Below are positions 37,740 to 47,388 of a DNA stretch of 55,759 nucleotides, piece after piece. A program made the position numbers and the translations under genes. The first letter of the stretch is position 1. Each line of letters opens with the position of its first letter. A model generated the notes under the pieces. The model saw only the letters and a program-made list of their open reading frames with translations, was not told the origin of the DNA and did not search any database. Source of the stretch: Amazonocrinis nigriterrae CENA67 (GTDB lineage: Bacteria; Cyanobacteriota; Cyanobacteriia; Cyanobacteriales; Nostocaceae). The stretch lies in contig NZ_JAECZC010000036.1 in NCBI RefSeq assembly GCF_016056305.1, forward strand, positions 1-55,759. The letters are read 5' to 3'.

Positions 37740-37940
37740 TGACCCAATTGGGCAGGAGAACTGTTGAGGAGGGGAGCAAGGGAAGAAATTTTTCATCGGT
37801 TTTGCTTCAGTACAACTATGCTTGGGGGAAACCCAAGACGGCGATGGCTCACGAGGAAAGCGATCGCGGGGGCCCGAGTTCCCCACTCCCCTCAAGTCAG
37901 GATTTGAGTATTCAAAATGACTTGGAAACATTCTCTTAAT
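37740..37940. repeat. mosaic repeat between hisD and the lectin gene
   Basis: The stretch contains CTTGGGGGAAACCCAAGACG with a nearby GATGGCTC, an HIP1 site, and CCCCACTCCCCTCAAGTCAGG. The segment at 37892-37936 matches the right end of the element at 19882-20055. Confidence 0.55.
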
Positions 37941-37950
37941 TGTTGTTCCA

Positions 37951-38334
37951 CTATGAGTGTACGTACGTATATCTTTGATTAATTCGGTTTAAAACAACAT
38001 TTGTGTTAGACAAGTTGGTACGTTCGATAGCTATCCAAGAAACGAAGACTCCACATACTTTGGTATCAGAACTAGTAACGTACTCTAAATCAAACCCACT
38101 GCTATCAACGTTGTTAACTTGAGGTTTTATACGCTGATGAAGTCCGTAGTCGCCTGCTAGTGAAACGGTTACTGTCGGGACAGACTCCGTAAATTTTTCA
38201 GGGAAGGTAATGCGCTGTTTGTAGACTCGCTCGCCACTGGTTTGGCTGAAGTTACAACCAGCACTTTCTGTCCAAGCTTTAGTGTTGCCAGTTTGAAACT
38301 TAAAACATTTATGATAAGCTTCCCATCCAGCCAT
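37951..38334 (-). CDS. H-type lectin domain protein
   Basis: The last 85 residues match the H-type lectin fold known from discoidin and snail agglutinin: ITFPEKFTESVPTVTVSLAG, then VNNVDSSGFDLEYVTSSDT and VFVSWIAIE. These lectins bind N-acetylgalactosamine or related sugars, typically as trimers or hexamers. The first 40 residues (MAGWEAYHKCFKFQTGNTKAW...) contain two cysteines and no signal peptide. It is therefore either cytoplasmic or exported by another route. Such domains are uncommon in bacteria. Self/non-self or cell-surface recognition is an inference. Confidence 0.75.
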   Translation of the reverse strand: MAGWEAYHKCFKFQTGNTKAWTESAGCNFSQTSGERVYKQRITFPEKFTESVPTVTVSLAGDYGLHQRIKPQVNNVDSSGFDLEYVTSSDTKVCGVFVSWIAIERTNLSNTNVVLNRINQRYTYVHS

Positions 38335-38994
38335 TGTTTCTCCTTTGATTAATGTGTCTGTGCAAAATTTTTTACAATAATTGCAGAAGACAGTTTTTCA
38401 AATTGTGCAACCTTTTATGTATTTAAAATAAATTTTTCATAAAAGCAAGTGCTAAAAGGTTGATTTTTGAAATTTCGACTTGACAAAGTAGGGATTCACT
38501 GGCAAATCAATCAATAAAATCAATGTCATAAAAGTAGGATTAATTATAATTCTTGCTTCACAGGTAAGAAAAGTAAGAAAAGTAAGAAAATAGTATAAAT
38601 ATCTATAAGTTTTTTCATATCACATTTGCAGAGATAATCATTTTGGCTGATGACTGTTATCGGTCAGCGGTCAAGTACCTTCAAGGGTGACTATCTAGTT
38701 ACTACCGTGTTTCATCAATTAGTATCAAAAAGTTTTATTTACTGAACCTGGCAGCTGCAAAGCATAATTAATTCGACGTATAGGTTCGGATAATTCGTAG
38801 CTTACTTGTTGCATACATTTCTTATGATATACTGTAACGTAATTATTAAGGTTCATACCTAAATACTAGGTACGAATTGACTTGCCAAAATAAGTAGTAA
38901 TTGCGATAAGATAATTAGTATAATCTTTAACTAATAAGTATTTATACAAATTAATACCAGGTGCGGCCATTTTACTGTATCTCTAGATTGTCAA
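38335..38994. repeat. AT-rich intergenic region with nonamer array
   Basis: Three perfect GTAAGAAAA nonamers occupy 38564-38590. A related array (GTGGGAAAA) lies at 42359-42391 on the other side of the AAA/CHASE2 gene. No gene is present. Confidence 0.6.
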
Positions 38995-41757
38995 ATGATT
39001 CAATATAAATATCAAGTTGGTGGTAGTTTAACTGTTGATGCTCCTAGCTATGTAGAACGACAGGCTGACGCGCAACTATATGAAGCGCTGCAAGCTGGTG
39101 AATTTTGTTATGTTCTCAACTCGCGGCAAATGGGTAAGTCTTCGCTGCTAGTCAGGACTCGGCATCGTCTACAACAAGAAGGATTTAAATGTACAACTGT
39201 GGATATGAGTAATATTGGCTGTGAAAATATTACCCCACAGCAGTGGTACAAGGGAGTGATTGGTGAGTTATGGTTAGGTTTTAAGTTATTAGGAAAGCTG
39301 AACTTGAAAGCCTGGTGGCAAGAGCAACAAGATATTCCTTTACCTCAAAGACTAAATAAGTTTATTTCCCAAGTACTGCTGAGCCAATTTCCCGATAAAA
39401 AGATATTTATATTTATTGATGAAGTTGATAGTATTAAAAGCTTAGATTTTGCAGTTGATGATTTTTTTGCTCTCATTAGATTTTGCTATAACCAAAGAGC
39501 AATTGATCCAGAATACAACCGCATTACATTTGTGCTTTTTGGAGTCACAACACCATCAGAATTAATTCAAAATCCTCAGCGCACCCCGTTTAATATCGGT
39601 AAAGCAATAGAACTGCATGGTTTTACCTTAGATGAAGTTCAGCCATTAGCTAAGGGATTAACATTTGAAGACAGTAATGCTCAGGCAATTCTCAAAGAAA
39701 TTTTAGCATGGACAGGCGGGCAGCCATTTCTGACGCAAAAACTTTGTCAGTTGGTAGTAAATTCTAGTCAAAATACAGTCAGTAAACAATTGACAATTCC
39801 TCCTGGTACTGAGGCATTTTGGATAGAAAGTATTGTGAAGTCTTGCATCATTGAAAAATGGGCATCTCAGGACGAGCCAGAGCATTTGCGGACAATTCGC
39901 GATCGCCTGCTGTGTAACGAGGCACTTGCAGGACGCATCTTAGGAACATACCAGCAAGTTCTTGCAGGAGTGGACGTAGCAACCGATGACAGTCGAGAAC
40001 AAATTGAACTACTGCTGTCAGGTTTGGTAGTCAATCAACAAGGATATTTAAAACTAAAAAATCCAATTTATCAAGCTGTCTTTAACTCAGAATGGGTTGC
40101 CAAACAAATTGATCATCTGCGTCCCTACGCCAAACGCTTGAATGCTTGGATAGAATCAAAAGAACAAGATCAGTCACAACTGCTGACAGGAACAAAATTG
40201 CAGTCAGCACTGAATTGGTCAAAAAATAAAAAACTCAGTGACTTAGATTATCGATTTTTAGCTGCTAGTCAGGAACTAGCAAAGCTGCAAATTGAACTGG
40301 ATTTAGCAGCAGAAAAACAGGCAAGACAAATTGAACGCGAAAAAGCCGAATTTGCCATCTTTGCTGCTAAACAAGCTAATCAAATCTTGGCAGACGCACG
40401 CAGAACTGCTAGACGCAACGCTCAAAAATTACGTTTGGGCAAAGGCTGGATTGCAAGTCTTGCTGGGGGAGTTACCAGTTTAGTGCTGCTAATGCGTTTT
40501 AGTGGACTACTACAAGGTATGGAGTGGGCCATATTAGATAGCTTGTTTCAAGCACGTCCCCCAGCAAAAGTTGACCAGAGGATTACGATTATTAAAATTG
40601 ATGAGTCAGATATTCAAAAAATTGGTCAATACCCACTGTCAGATCGGGTGTTGGCTCGAACCATCGAGACTTTAAAAAGCTACAACCCAAAAGCAATTGG
40701 GCTAGACTTGTATCGAGATATGCCTGTAGAACCAGGTTATCAAGAATTAGTTAAACAATTTAACACTACTCCCAATTTGATTGGTATTGAAAAGGCAGTG
40801 GGTAGCCAGGTTTATGCACCACCAGTTTTAGCTCAAAAGGGCCAAGTGGGTCTTTCCGATCAGATTCTAGATGGAGATGGCAAGATTCGCCGGGCCTTAC
40901 TTTCAATTCGACTGGCAAACGGCGAATTACGTTTGAATCTCGGCTTGCGACTGGCGCTACACTACCTAGAAACTGCTAATATTACCCCAAAATCCTTGCC
41001 GAACAATGCTAATTACATCCAGTTGGGGAAAGCAGTATTTGTTCCCTTTCAAGCCAATGACGGAGGCTATGTACGGGCTGATACAGGGGGGTATCAAATT
41101 TTGCTTAACTTTCATGGCACTCAAGCGCAATTTGAGAACTTTTCCATTGCAGATTTGTTAAGTAAAAAGATTCCACCAGAAAAGTTACGCGATCGCATTG
41201 TTTTAATCGGTTCAACAGCTGAAAGCGTCAACGATATGTTTCAAACACCCTATAGTAACCGCATTTTTGGCCCTCCCCAACAAATGGCAGGTGTGATCGT
41301 CCATGCAAACATTACCAGTCAGATTTTAGATGCTGCCCTAGAAGGGCATTCTACACTACGAGTTTGGCCTGAAGAATTCGAGTGGCTGTGGATTTTGCTG
41401 TGGTCTGGGGTGGGAGCAGCCTTAAGTTGGCGAGTCAAGTCACATAGAGCAGTAATCGCTGCTGTAACCATCGCTTCTGGAGAAATGATTGCAATTGCTT
41501 ACCTTGCCTTTTTAAACGGTTGGTGGATTCCCACTGTCCCGCCAATGATTGGGCTTGTGGTTGCAGCTATGACTCTGCCAATGATTACCAATAAGCAGTT
41601 AGAAAAAATTCAGCTTTGTCAAACTGTAGAGTTGCTAGTTGCTATTAGCAAAGACCAACCTGCTGCTGGACAAATCGCGATCGAATATCTCAAGCAAGCA
41701 GAGAGCTTGGAAAATCAAGCTTTAATTGAGCAGATAGTTTCTAATACTAATTCATAA
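38995..41757 (+). CDS. AAA-like (AAA_35) ATPase fused to CHASE2 sensor
   Basis: A 920-residue membrane protein. The AAA-like domain (about 1-390) starts YQVGGSLTVDAPSYVERQAD, with a P-loop-like [10 protein letters not shown] that lacks the usual first glycine, Walker B IFIFIDEVDS and [14 protein letters not shown] charged coiled coil (about 425-480) leads to a membrane segment near 485. Next comes an extracytoplasmic CHASE2 domain (about 510-780; QRITIIKIDESDI, KAIGLDLYRDMP, IVLIGSTAESVND), and then about three C-terminal membrane helices. CHASE2 senses unknown external or lumenal signals. Here the likely output is the N-terminal ATPase rather than a kinase. A paralogue of the ATPase lies 2.4 kb downstream on the other strand. 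Confidence 0.9.
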   Translation: MIQYKYQVGGSLTVDAPSYVERQADAQLYEALQAGEFCYVLNSRQMGKSSLLVRTRHRLQQEGFKCTTVDMSNIGCENITPQQWYKGVIGELWLGFKLLGKLNLKAWWQEQQDIPLPQRLNKFISQVLLSQFPDKKIFIFIDEVDSIKSLDFAVDDFFALIRFCYNQRAIDPEYNRITFVLFGVTTPSELIQNPQRTPFNIGKAIELHGFTLDEVQPLAKGLTFEDSNAQAILKEILAWTGGQPFLTQKLCQLVVNSSQNTVSKQLTIPPGTEAFWIESIVKSCIIEKWASQDEPEHLRTIRDRLLCNEALAGRILGTYQQVLAGVDVATDDSREQIELLLSGLVVNQQGYLKLKNPIYQAVFNSEWVAKQIDHLRPYAKRLNAWIESKEQDQSQLLTGTKLQSALNWSKNKKLSDLDYRFLAASQELAKLQIELDLAAEKQARQIEREKAEFAIFAAKQANQILADARRTARRNAQKLRLGKGWIASLAGGVTSLVLLMRFSGLLQGMEWAILDSLFQARPPAKVDQRITIIKIDESDIQKIGQYPLSDRVLARTIETLKSYNPKAIGLDLYRDMPVEPGYQELVKQFNTTPNLIGIEKAVGSQVYAPPVLAQKGQVGLSDQILDGDGKIRRALLSIRLANGELRLNLGLRLALHYLETANITPKSLPNNANYIQLGKAVFVPFQANDGGYVRADTGGYQILLNFHGTQAQFENFSIADLLSKKIPPEKLRDRIVLIGSTAESVNDMFQTPYSNRIFGPPQQMAGVIVHANITSQILDAALEGHSTLRVWPEEFEWLWILLWSGVGAALSWRVKSHRAVIAAVTIASGEMIAIAYLAFLNGWWIPTVPPMIGLVVAAMTLPMITNKQLEKIQLCQTVELLVAISKDQPAAGQIAIEYLKQAESLENQALIEQIVSNTNS

Positions 41758-41811
41758 TTCGTAGCTAGATGATGAAACACTCTGCTGACAGTCATCACTC
41801 ATCAGTTTTTC

Positions 41812-42033
41812 TTATTGATAAAGTTTAACTCGACTGCGAGAACCTGCACCAGAGCTATCTTTTGGTTGGTCTGTGTCTGGTGGGTTAAAACTATCTTGAA
41901 AAACAAGCCGTTTTGAGAAAGTAGCACTTCTGGTTGTGAATTCTGGTTTAGCTGGAGTAGCTAAGCTCAAGCTGAGTAACAACTCTATGGTTAAACAGAG
42001 TGTGAAAAGTCTTGGTAAAAAACTTGCTTTCAT
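41812..42033 (-). pseudogene. truncated DUF928-like secreted protein
   Basis: A 73-residue frame with a signal peptide (LFTLCLTIELLLSLSLATPA). It is followed by FNPPDTDQPKDSSGAGSRSR, which resembles the N-terminal motif of DUF928 proteins, and then stops at KLYQ. DUF928 genes usually encode about 200-250 residues and often neighbour CHASE2 genes, as here. I read it as the truncated 5' end of such a gene, but no remaining DUF928 body was recognised beyond it. Confidence 0.4.
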
Positions 42034-42793
42034 TGCAAATAGTTAGTAATTTTCGCAAAAACTGCTGTGGCAGTGGTACGTAATCATTTAGACAGATAAA
42101 ACCCTGTTTACTTAGTCTGGCGATTAGTAAGCAGCGTCACCATCAAATTCTTAAATTGAACAAGGATTGCCTTCCAGGTAGGTATGACCGCGACAGAGGC
42201 AAGATCAATTAGGGAAGGTGAGTGAGAAAAGAGAGCTGGTAAAGTACGCTTTTAACAAAACTTACTTAAGTTATGCAAATGCAACCGTTGATTTCTTTAA
42301 TTAGTTTAGTCGAAAGTGGGAAAAGTTGATTAAATCAATAAATTTTTCTGGTCAAAAAGTAAGAAAAGTGGGAAAAGTGGGAAAAGTGGGAGCATTGCAT
42401 AATCTCAGGGTAATGACTGTAATGCAATCAGCTAGATGATTGCTGTGCAAAAAAGAGCGATCGCAATTCCAAAAGCCAATACAGTTCAGTTTGCAATCGA
42501 CGCAAGGCTTAAAATGTGTAACTACTTTATCTCCTGCCTCCTATTTATTGCTCAAAAGCTGGAATAGTAAGATGAAATAAAAATACTGTAACTGCCTATA
42601 CAAATTATCTAAATTACCGCTAAAAATTACTTTCCCCACTTTCATACTGACGCAAACCTTTTATCTAACTAGCGAGGTTTGGCGTCAGCTACATTTCGTA
42701 ATATTGATAACATGGCTAATAAAATGGTACGCTTTTTGAGGCTAGAATCCAGTTAATTATTCTCCACCAACCAGAGCAACAACCGAACCTCAA
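42034..42793. other. intergenic region with nonamer repeats
   Basis: The stretch holds GT(AA/GG)GAAAA nonamers at 42359-42391 (one GTAAGAAAA followed by GTGGGAAAA copies). Otherwise it is AT-rich with no open frame that I accept. Confidence 0.5.
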
Positions 42794-43258
42794 ATGGCAA
42801 AAGAAATAGAGCGTAAATTTTTAGTCAAAGGGGATAGTTGGAGAAAACTAACCGAAGGTACTCTGTATCGTCAAGGATACATTGCTACACAAAAAGAAGC
42901 TACTGTACGTGTCCGCATAGTAGGCAACCAAGGTTATTTAACGATTAAAGGCCCCAGTGTCAAATATTCTAGAGCCGAGTTTGAGTACACTATTCCTATT
43001 GAAGACGCTCAAGAAATGCTAGATACATTGTGCGATCGCCCTTTAATAGAAAAAATCAGGTACAAAGTAAAGTGGGATAATTTGATTTGGGAAATAGACG
43101 AGTTTGATGGTGTCAATAAAGGGCTAATATTGGCAGAAGTCGAACTCACTGATGAAAAACAACAGATTGCACTGCCAGACTGGATAGACAAAGAAGTTTC
43201 TGAAGACCCCAAATATTTCAACAGCAATTTAGTGAAACATCCTTTTTCACAATGGTAG
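42794..43258 (+). CDS. CYTH-domain protein (triphosphate tunnel family)
   Basis: A 154-residue member of the CYTH/TTM superfamily. The defining EIERKFLV is at residues 4-11. Alternating charged strands line the tunnel (RVRIVGNQGYLTIKG, EFEYTIPIEDA, KIRYKVKW, WEIDEFDG, LAEVELTDE). Bacterial members hydrolyse inorganic triphosphate or, less often, cyclise ATP. Tripolyphosphatase is the likelier activity for this short, single-domain form. The start ATG follows CAACCGAACCTCAA, with no strong ribosome-binding site. It lies between two AAA-like genes. Confidence 0.9.
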   Translation: MAKEIERKFLVKGDSWRKLTEGTLYRQGYIATQKEATVRVRIVGNQGYLTIKGPSVKYSRAEFEYTIPIEDAQEMLDTLCDRPLIEKIRYKVKWDNLIWEIDEFDGVNKGLILAEVELTDEKQQIALPDWIDKEVSEDPKYFNSNLVKHPFSQW

Positions 43259-43331
43259 GGATGTCAGTTGTTAGTTGTTAGTTGTTAGTTGTCATTTGTC
43301 AGTTGTGATTTACCTGATCCCCAGTCATCAG

Positions 43332-44879
43332 TCATCTTATTCTATTCCCAATTTTTTCCTGAAAGCTTGTCTGTTGTTGATTAAGCTGTGATTCCAAAAC
43401 TTCAATTTTCCTTAAAAGTGATACTCCCCAGATGACAGAAATCATAAACTTAATAGTCATACCCAGCAACAAAAATGTCACAACTTTGGTAGACTTTCGC
43501 TGTTGAGCCTGTCTTTTTTGTTGTTCACTTAATCGTGCTTCAACTTCTTTGGCACGTTCTGCCTCCAATGCCTGTTGTACTTCTTTACGATCTAATTCTT
43601 CACTAGCAGCTAAAAATCGATAATCTAAGTTACTCAAGCTTTTGCCTTGTGTCCAGGTTTGGGCATCAATCAAGGCTTGTCCACGCAATAGGCGGGATTT
43701 GTCTTCTTGCTTTGAGGCTATCCAGGCATTGAGGGCTTCGGAATAGGGACGCAAGTAAGCTAATTGTTTTTCCACCCATTCAATGTTAAAAACTTCTTGG
43801 TAAATGGTATTTTTAACTCTGAGAAAACCTTGCTTTTTAGATACCAAACCAGACAGCAACAGTTCTACTTGTTCTTGACTGTCATCAATTGGTACTTCAA
43901 TGCCTTGTAGGATGTGCTGATAAATTCCTAGCAATCTCCCGGCAGAATGTTCATTTCTGAGGATGCGATCGCGAATTGTCCGCAAATGCTCTGGTTCATC
44001 TTGCGATTCCCATCGATCAATAATATGCGATCGCACGACGCTTTCTACCCAAAATGTTTCTGTTCCCGGAAGAACTTTGAGCTTTTTACCCATATCATCC
44101 TGAGATAAACTGACAAACAGCCGACATAGTTTTTGGGTAAGAAAAGGTTGCCCTCCTGTCCAAGCTAAGATTTCTTTGAGAACTCTTTGGGAATTGATAC
44201 CGTTAATGTCCAATCCCTGAGCTAGGGGTTGGGCTTCTTCAAAGCTGAAGCCATCTATTTGTATGGCTTTACCGATATTAAAGGGAGTAGTATGATTTTG
44301 ATGTTGAATTAAATCTCTTGGTGTAGCGACCCCAAAAACAGCAAACGTAATCCGCTCATATTCAGGAGCGATCGCTCGTTGATTGTAGCAAAAGCGAATC
44401 AAGCTAAAAAAGTCATCGACAGAAAAACCAAGATTCTTAATACTATCAATTTCATCAATAAAAATAAACAGTCTTTCGTGAGGATATTGATTTAACAGGA
44501 TTTCCGAAATAAACCGACTGAGTTTTTGCAGTAAAGAGATATCATTGTGTTCTTGCCACCAGGCTTTTAAATTCAACTTTCCTAACAGCTTCAAACCCAA
44601 CCATAAATCACCCACAACTCCTTTGTACCACTGCTCTGGAGTTATATTTTCAGAACCGATATTAGTCATATCGATAGTGGTACATTTAAAACCCTCTTGT
44701 TGTAAGCGATGCTTGGTTTTTACTAATAGTGAAGATTTGCCCATTTGTCTACAACTCAGGACATAGCAAAACTCTCCCTGCTTCAAAGCTTTGTAGAGTT
44801 CCACATCTGCCTGACGTTCAATATAACTAGGAGCATCAGTAGTTAGTGTGCCACCAACTTGGTAACGATAATTGTTCAT
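43332..44879 (-). CDS. AAA-like (AAA_35) ATPase with C-terminal membrane helix
   Basis: The 515-residue paralogue of the N-terminal part of the 38995-41757 protein. They share [43 protein letters not shown] and [13 protein letters not shown], then a helical region that includes LNAWIASK and [15 protein letters not shown]. In place of CHASE2 it ends with a charged coiled coil ([17 protein letters not shown]), one membrane helix ([20 protein letters not shown]) and a short polar tail. The P-loop again lacks the first glycine. The role is unknown; such proteins are frequent in multicellular cyanobacteria and probably act in signalling. Confidence 0.88.
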   Translation of the reverse strand: MNNYRYQVGGTLTTDAPSYIERQADVELYKALKQGEFCYVLSCRQMGKSSLLVKTKHRLQQEGFKCTTIDMTNIGSENITPEQWYKGVVGDLWLGLKLLGKLNLKAWWQEHNDISLLQKLSRFISEILLNQYPHERLFIFIDEIDSIKNLGFSVDDFFSLIRFCYNQRAIAPEYERITFAVFGVATPRDLIQHQNHTTPFNIGKAIQIDGFSFEEAQPLAQGLDINGINSQRVLKEILAWTGGQPFLTQKLCRLFVSLSQDDMGKKLKVLPGTETFWVESVVRSHIIDRWESQDEPEHLRTIRDRILRNEHSAGRLLGIYQHILQGIEVPIDDSQEQVELLLSGLVSKKQGFLRVKNTIYQEVFNIEWVEKQLAYLRPYSEALNAWIASKQEDKSRLLRGQALIDAQTWTQGKSLSNLDYRFLAASEELDRKEVQQALEAERAKEVEARLSEQQKRQAQQRKSTKVVTFLLLGMTIKFMISVIWGVSLLRKIEVLESQLNQQQTSFQEKIGNRIR

Positions 44880-45125
44880 TTATTTAGAATTTTTTTGGTA
44901 AGTAGAACGTAGAAACTAGGAGGTAAAACAGGGCAAATCCAGTGGATTTCTATAGCTGGTGTTTTCCATTTAATTATGTCCACCTACTTAATTATTTCTA
45001 AAAAATGGCTTTCTACCTAGAAATTTTTAAGGATTCATCAAAACTTTGATTTCTTTTGTTTGCAAGATCAGTCGTGCCGCTGTTAGCACTGGATGCCAGT
45101 CGCTCATAGAAAGCGACTGACGAAT

Positions 45126-47048
45126 CTACTCTTTTCTCTTTGATTGCACAAGTGCTTCTTCAGCAGCAGCAATCAACATACTCGGTGAATTTTCATAGCT
45201 AGGTTTTACACTTGCAATTCCTAAACTAACACTGAAAATGGGAGTAGGAAGTGGATCAAGTTGAGAATTAGCGTGAGCGATCGCTAATGCTTTTACCATC
45301 TCACGAATGTTTTCTGCAACTCCAATAGCAATATCAGCGTTTGCTTGTGGCAAGATTGCAGCAAACTTGGTCTGTTCATAGTGTGCTATGAGAGTAGCCT
45401 GATGTTTCAGGCAGTTGCGGATAGTACTGGCAATGCGCTGCAAGTTATTATTTGCAACTAAATACCCATGATTGTCACTGTACAAGTGAAAGTAGTCAAT
45501 TTCACACACAATTAGAGATAGGGGTACAGCCGATGTTTGCCACTGCGGCCACTCCATTTCGAGATATTGTTTGAAGTATTGTAAATTGATGAACTGAGGC
45601 AGTATATCAGTTGTATTGACAAGGGAATACTTTTGTGGTTTCTTTGCAATCGAAGTACCAAAAGCGTTAGCAGTATTTTGCTTTACCAATTGTTGATGAA
45701 AATAAAAGCGATATAACTCGCAGCTGATGCGGGCTTGATTGCCATCGAGTTGCACTAAACCCATACTTTCAAGCTTATAGCCAGCGATCGCATCTAGTTC
45801 TACTGTTTCATTAACCGACACCACCTGCTGCATAGCTGACATAAGTTGTGGTTCTTTTTGCAGTAGCGTCAATAGTTCTCGCAAATGCTGACTGTAAATT
45901 CCTGTTGGTGTAGATGCTGTTTGTAATAACTCCTCCAGCGTCATTTTTCCTTGGCGCAGATGATAAAGTGCCAGGTTCACCAGATAAGGATGCCCTCCAA
46001 TCATTGCTTGCAAGGATGCTAGACGTTTTGCTCCTTCTATGTTTGCTGCCCAGTCTAGTCCGTAGCGCTGCGCCAAACTCTGTACTTGTTCTAAGGTAAA
46101 CGCAGGTAGTGAAACTGTCACCCCCACGTTGAATGGAGATTGGTTGAGCTGGAGGGGAATATAAATTTCTGTTGTGTGAACAACCACAATTCGCAGTTTT
46201 TGCCAAGTCTGATCCTGCTTTGCTTGTTCGTGCCAAAATCGTAGCATGGGCAAGAAGTCTTGAGCAATGTTGGGATGTTCAAAAATCCGATTGACTTCAT
46301 TCAAAGCCAAGACTATGGGGCTATTTTCAACGTATTGCAGTAAATAACCCTCAAAGTAGATTTTGCAGCTCACCTTGCTGCCCATCTCCGCATCCCAAAA
46401 ATCATCCAGACTGGGTACAAGGTTCAACTGCCTGGCGACATTAACGCAGAACCAACGCAGAAATTTATCTAGCGAAGCAAAAATGTCTTCATCAGCTTCT
46501 TGAAAGTCTAAATAGACAATTTGACAACCCTGCTTTCTAGCGTGAGCAATCATCCGGTTGAGCAGTGAACTTTTCCCCATTTTCCTGGGTGCTTTGATTC
46601 GCAGCAAGCAACCAGGTTGCATAATTTCATTAAAAATCAGTTGTTCCAGGGGAGGACGATTGATATAAAAAGGAGAATCCAGGGGCACAGGGCCGTTGGG
46701 AAAGTCCATTTTGTTAGTTAAGAATGAGTCTAAAAAAACTTTTTCTGGTCTATATTCTGTTATAAATTCCTCTTGAGGCTGATGTAAATTTAGCTCTGTA
46801 CTGTCTTGGTGATATTTCCCCAAAACTAAATGCAGGTTCTTTTTCGTGACTCTCTGTCCTAGTACTTCGGACAAGTCGTGCCACAACTGAGAGCCAACTT
46901 CCTTGATATATTCACTACGGTATCCCGAACCATTCGCCATCTCCCCATAAGTTTTGCCTAACCAAGATTGGTGAAGCACAAACCGCTGAATGTATCCGAA
47001 AGGCCTATCTTGCAGAATTTTTTCTACTGCTTCCAGAAGTTGCTCCAC
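45126..47048 (-). CDS. vMAP-type HTH / AAA-like / degenerate GGDEF protein
   Basis: A 640-residue protein. An N-terminal winged-helix-like domain (about 1-85; YIQRFVLHQSWLGKTYGEMA, GYRSEYIKEVGSQLWHDLSE) is of the kind found in vWA-MoxR-associated (vMAP) conflict proteins. An AAA-like domain follows (about 110-420; LRIKAPRKMGKSSLLNRMI, IVLALNEVNRIFE). A C-terminal GGDEF-like domain (about 490-638) keeps the fold (LIVCEIDYFHLYSDNHGYLV) but has YEQTKFAA where GGDEF should be, so it is unlikely to make c-di-GMP. It may bind a nucleotide or act as a partner. It is in the same direction as the adjacent 515-residue AAA-like gene. Confidence 0.85.
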   Translation of the reverse strand: MEQLLEAVEKILQDRPFGYIQRFVLHQSWLGKTYGEMANGSGYRSEYIKEVGSQLWHDLSEVLGQRVTKKNLHLVLGKYHQDSTELNLHQPQEEFITEYRPEKVFLDSFLTNKMDFPNGPVPLDSPFYINRPPLEQLIFNEIMQPGCLLRIKAPRKMGKSSLLNRMIAHARKQGCQIVYLDFQEADEDIFASLDKFLRWFCVNVARQLNLVPSLDDFWDAEMGSKVSCKIYFEGYLLQYVENSPIVLALNEVNRIFEHPNIAQDFLPMLRFWHEQAKQDQTWQKLRIVVVHTTEIYIPLQLNQSPFNVGVTVSLPAFTLEQVQSLAQRYGLDWAANIEGAKRLASLQAMIGGHPYLVNLALYHLRQGKMTLEELLQTASTPTGIYSQHLRELLTLLQKEPQLMSAMQQVVSVNETVELDAIAGYKLESMGLVQLDGNQARISCELYRFYFHQQLVKQNTANAFGTSIAKKPQKYSLVNTTDILPQFINLQYFKQYLEMEWPQWQTSAVPLSLIVCEIDYFHLYSDNHGYLVANNNLQRIASTIRNCLKHQATLIAHYEQTKFAAILPQANADIAIGVAENIREMVKALAIAHANSQLDPLPTPIFSVSLGIASVKPSYENSPSMLIAAAEEALVQSKRKE

Positions 47049-47154
47049 AATTAATAAAAATTATATGTAAGTAGATTTACGTATTTGAGACTATTTATTA
47101 ATAATATACATCCAAAGAAATATTTATACAAAGAAAATTAATATACTTTTGGGC

Positions 47155-47225
47155 ATGGGGGAGCCACTGTGAGGCAGTAGGGTCTTAGGGTCTCACGCCA
47201 CTCCCCTCAAGTGGCGTCATGAGGC
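47155..47225. repeat. mosaic repeat unit
   Basis: This is a member of the dispersed family: GGGAGCCACTGTGAGGCAG, GGGTCTTAGGGTCTCACG, then a CGCCACT / AGTGGCG hairpin (47196-47216). It shares the GGAGCCACTG head and the GGTCTTGGGGTCTC-like middle with the hoxF insert. It lies in the 340-base gap (47049-47388), otherwise without features. Confidence 0.7.
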
Positions 47226-47388
47226 ATGGGTAAGAGTTACCAATGCCCAATTCCCAATGCCCCAAAGGACTACGGTCAGGCAGTGAAAGAGTAAAGGCTG
47301 AAAAAACAAATCTTTACAAATTGAAATCAAAGAAAAATAGAGTATTTTGATAGCGATCGCTCAAAGCTGAAAATATTATTGTTTGTTC

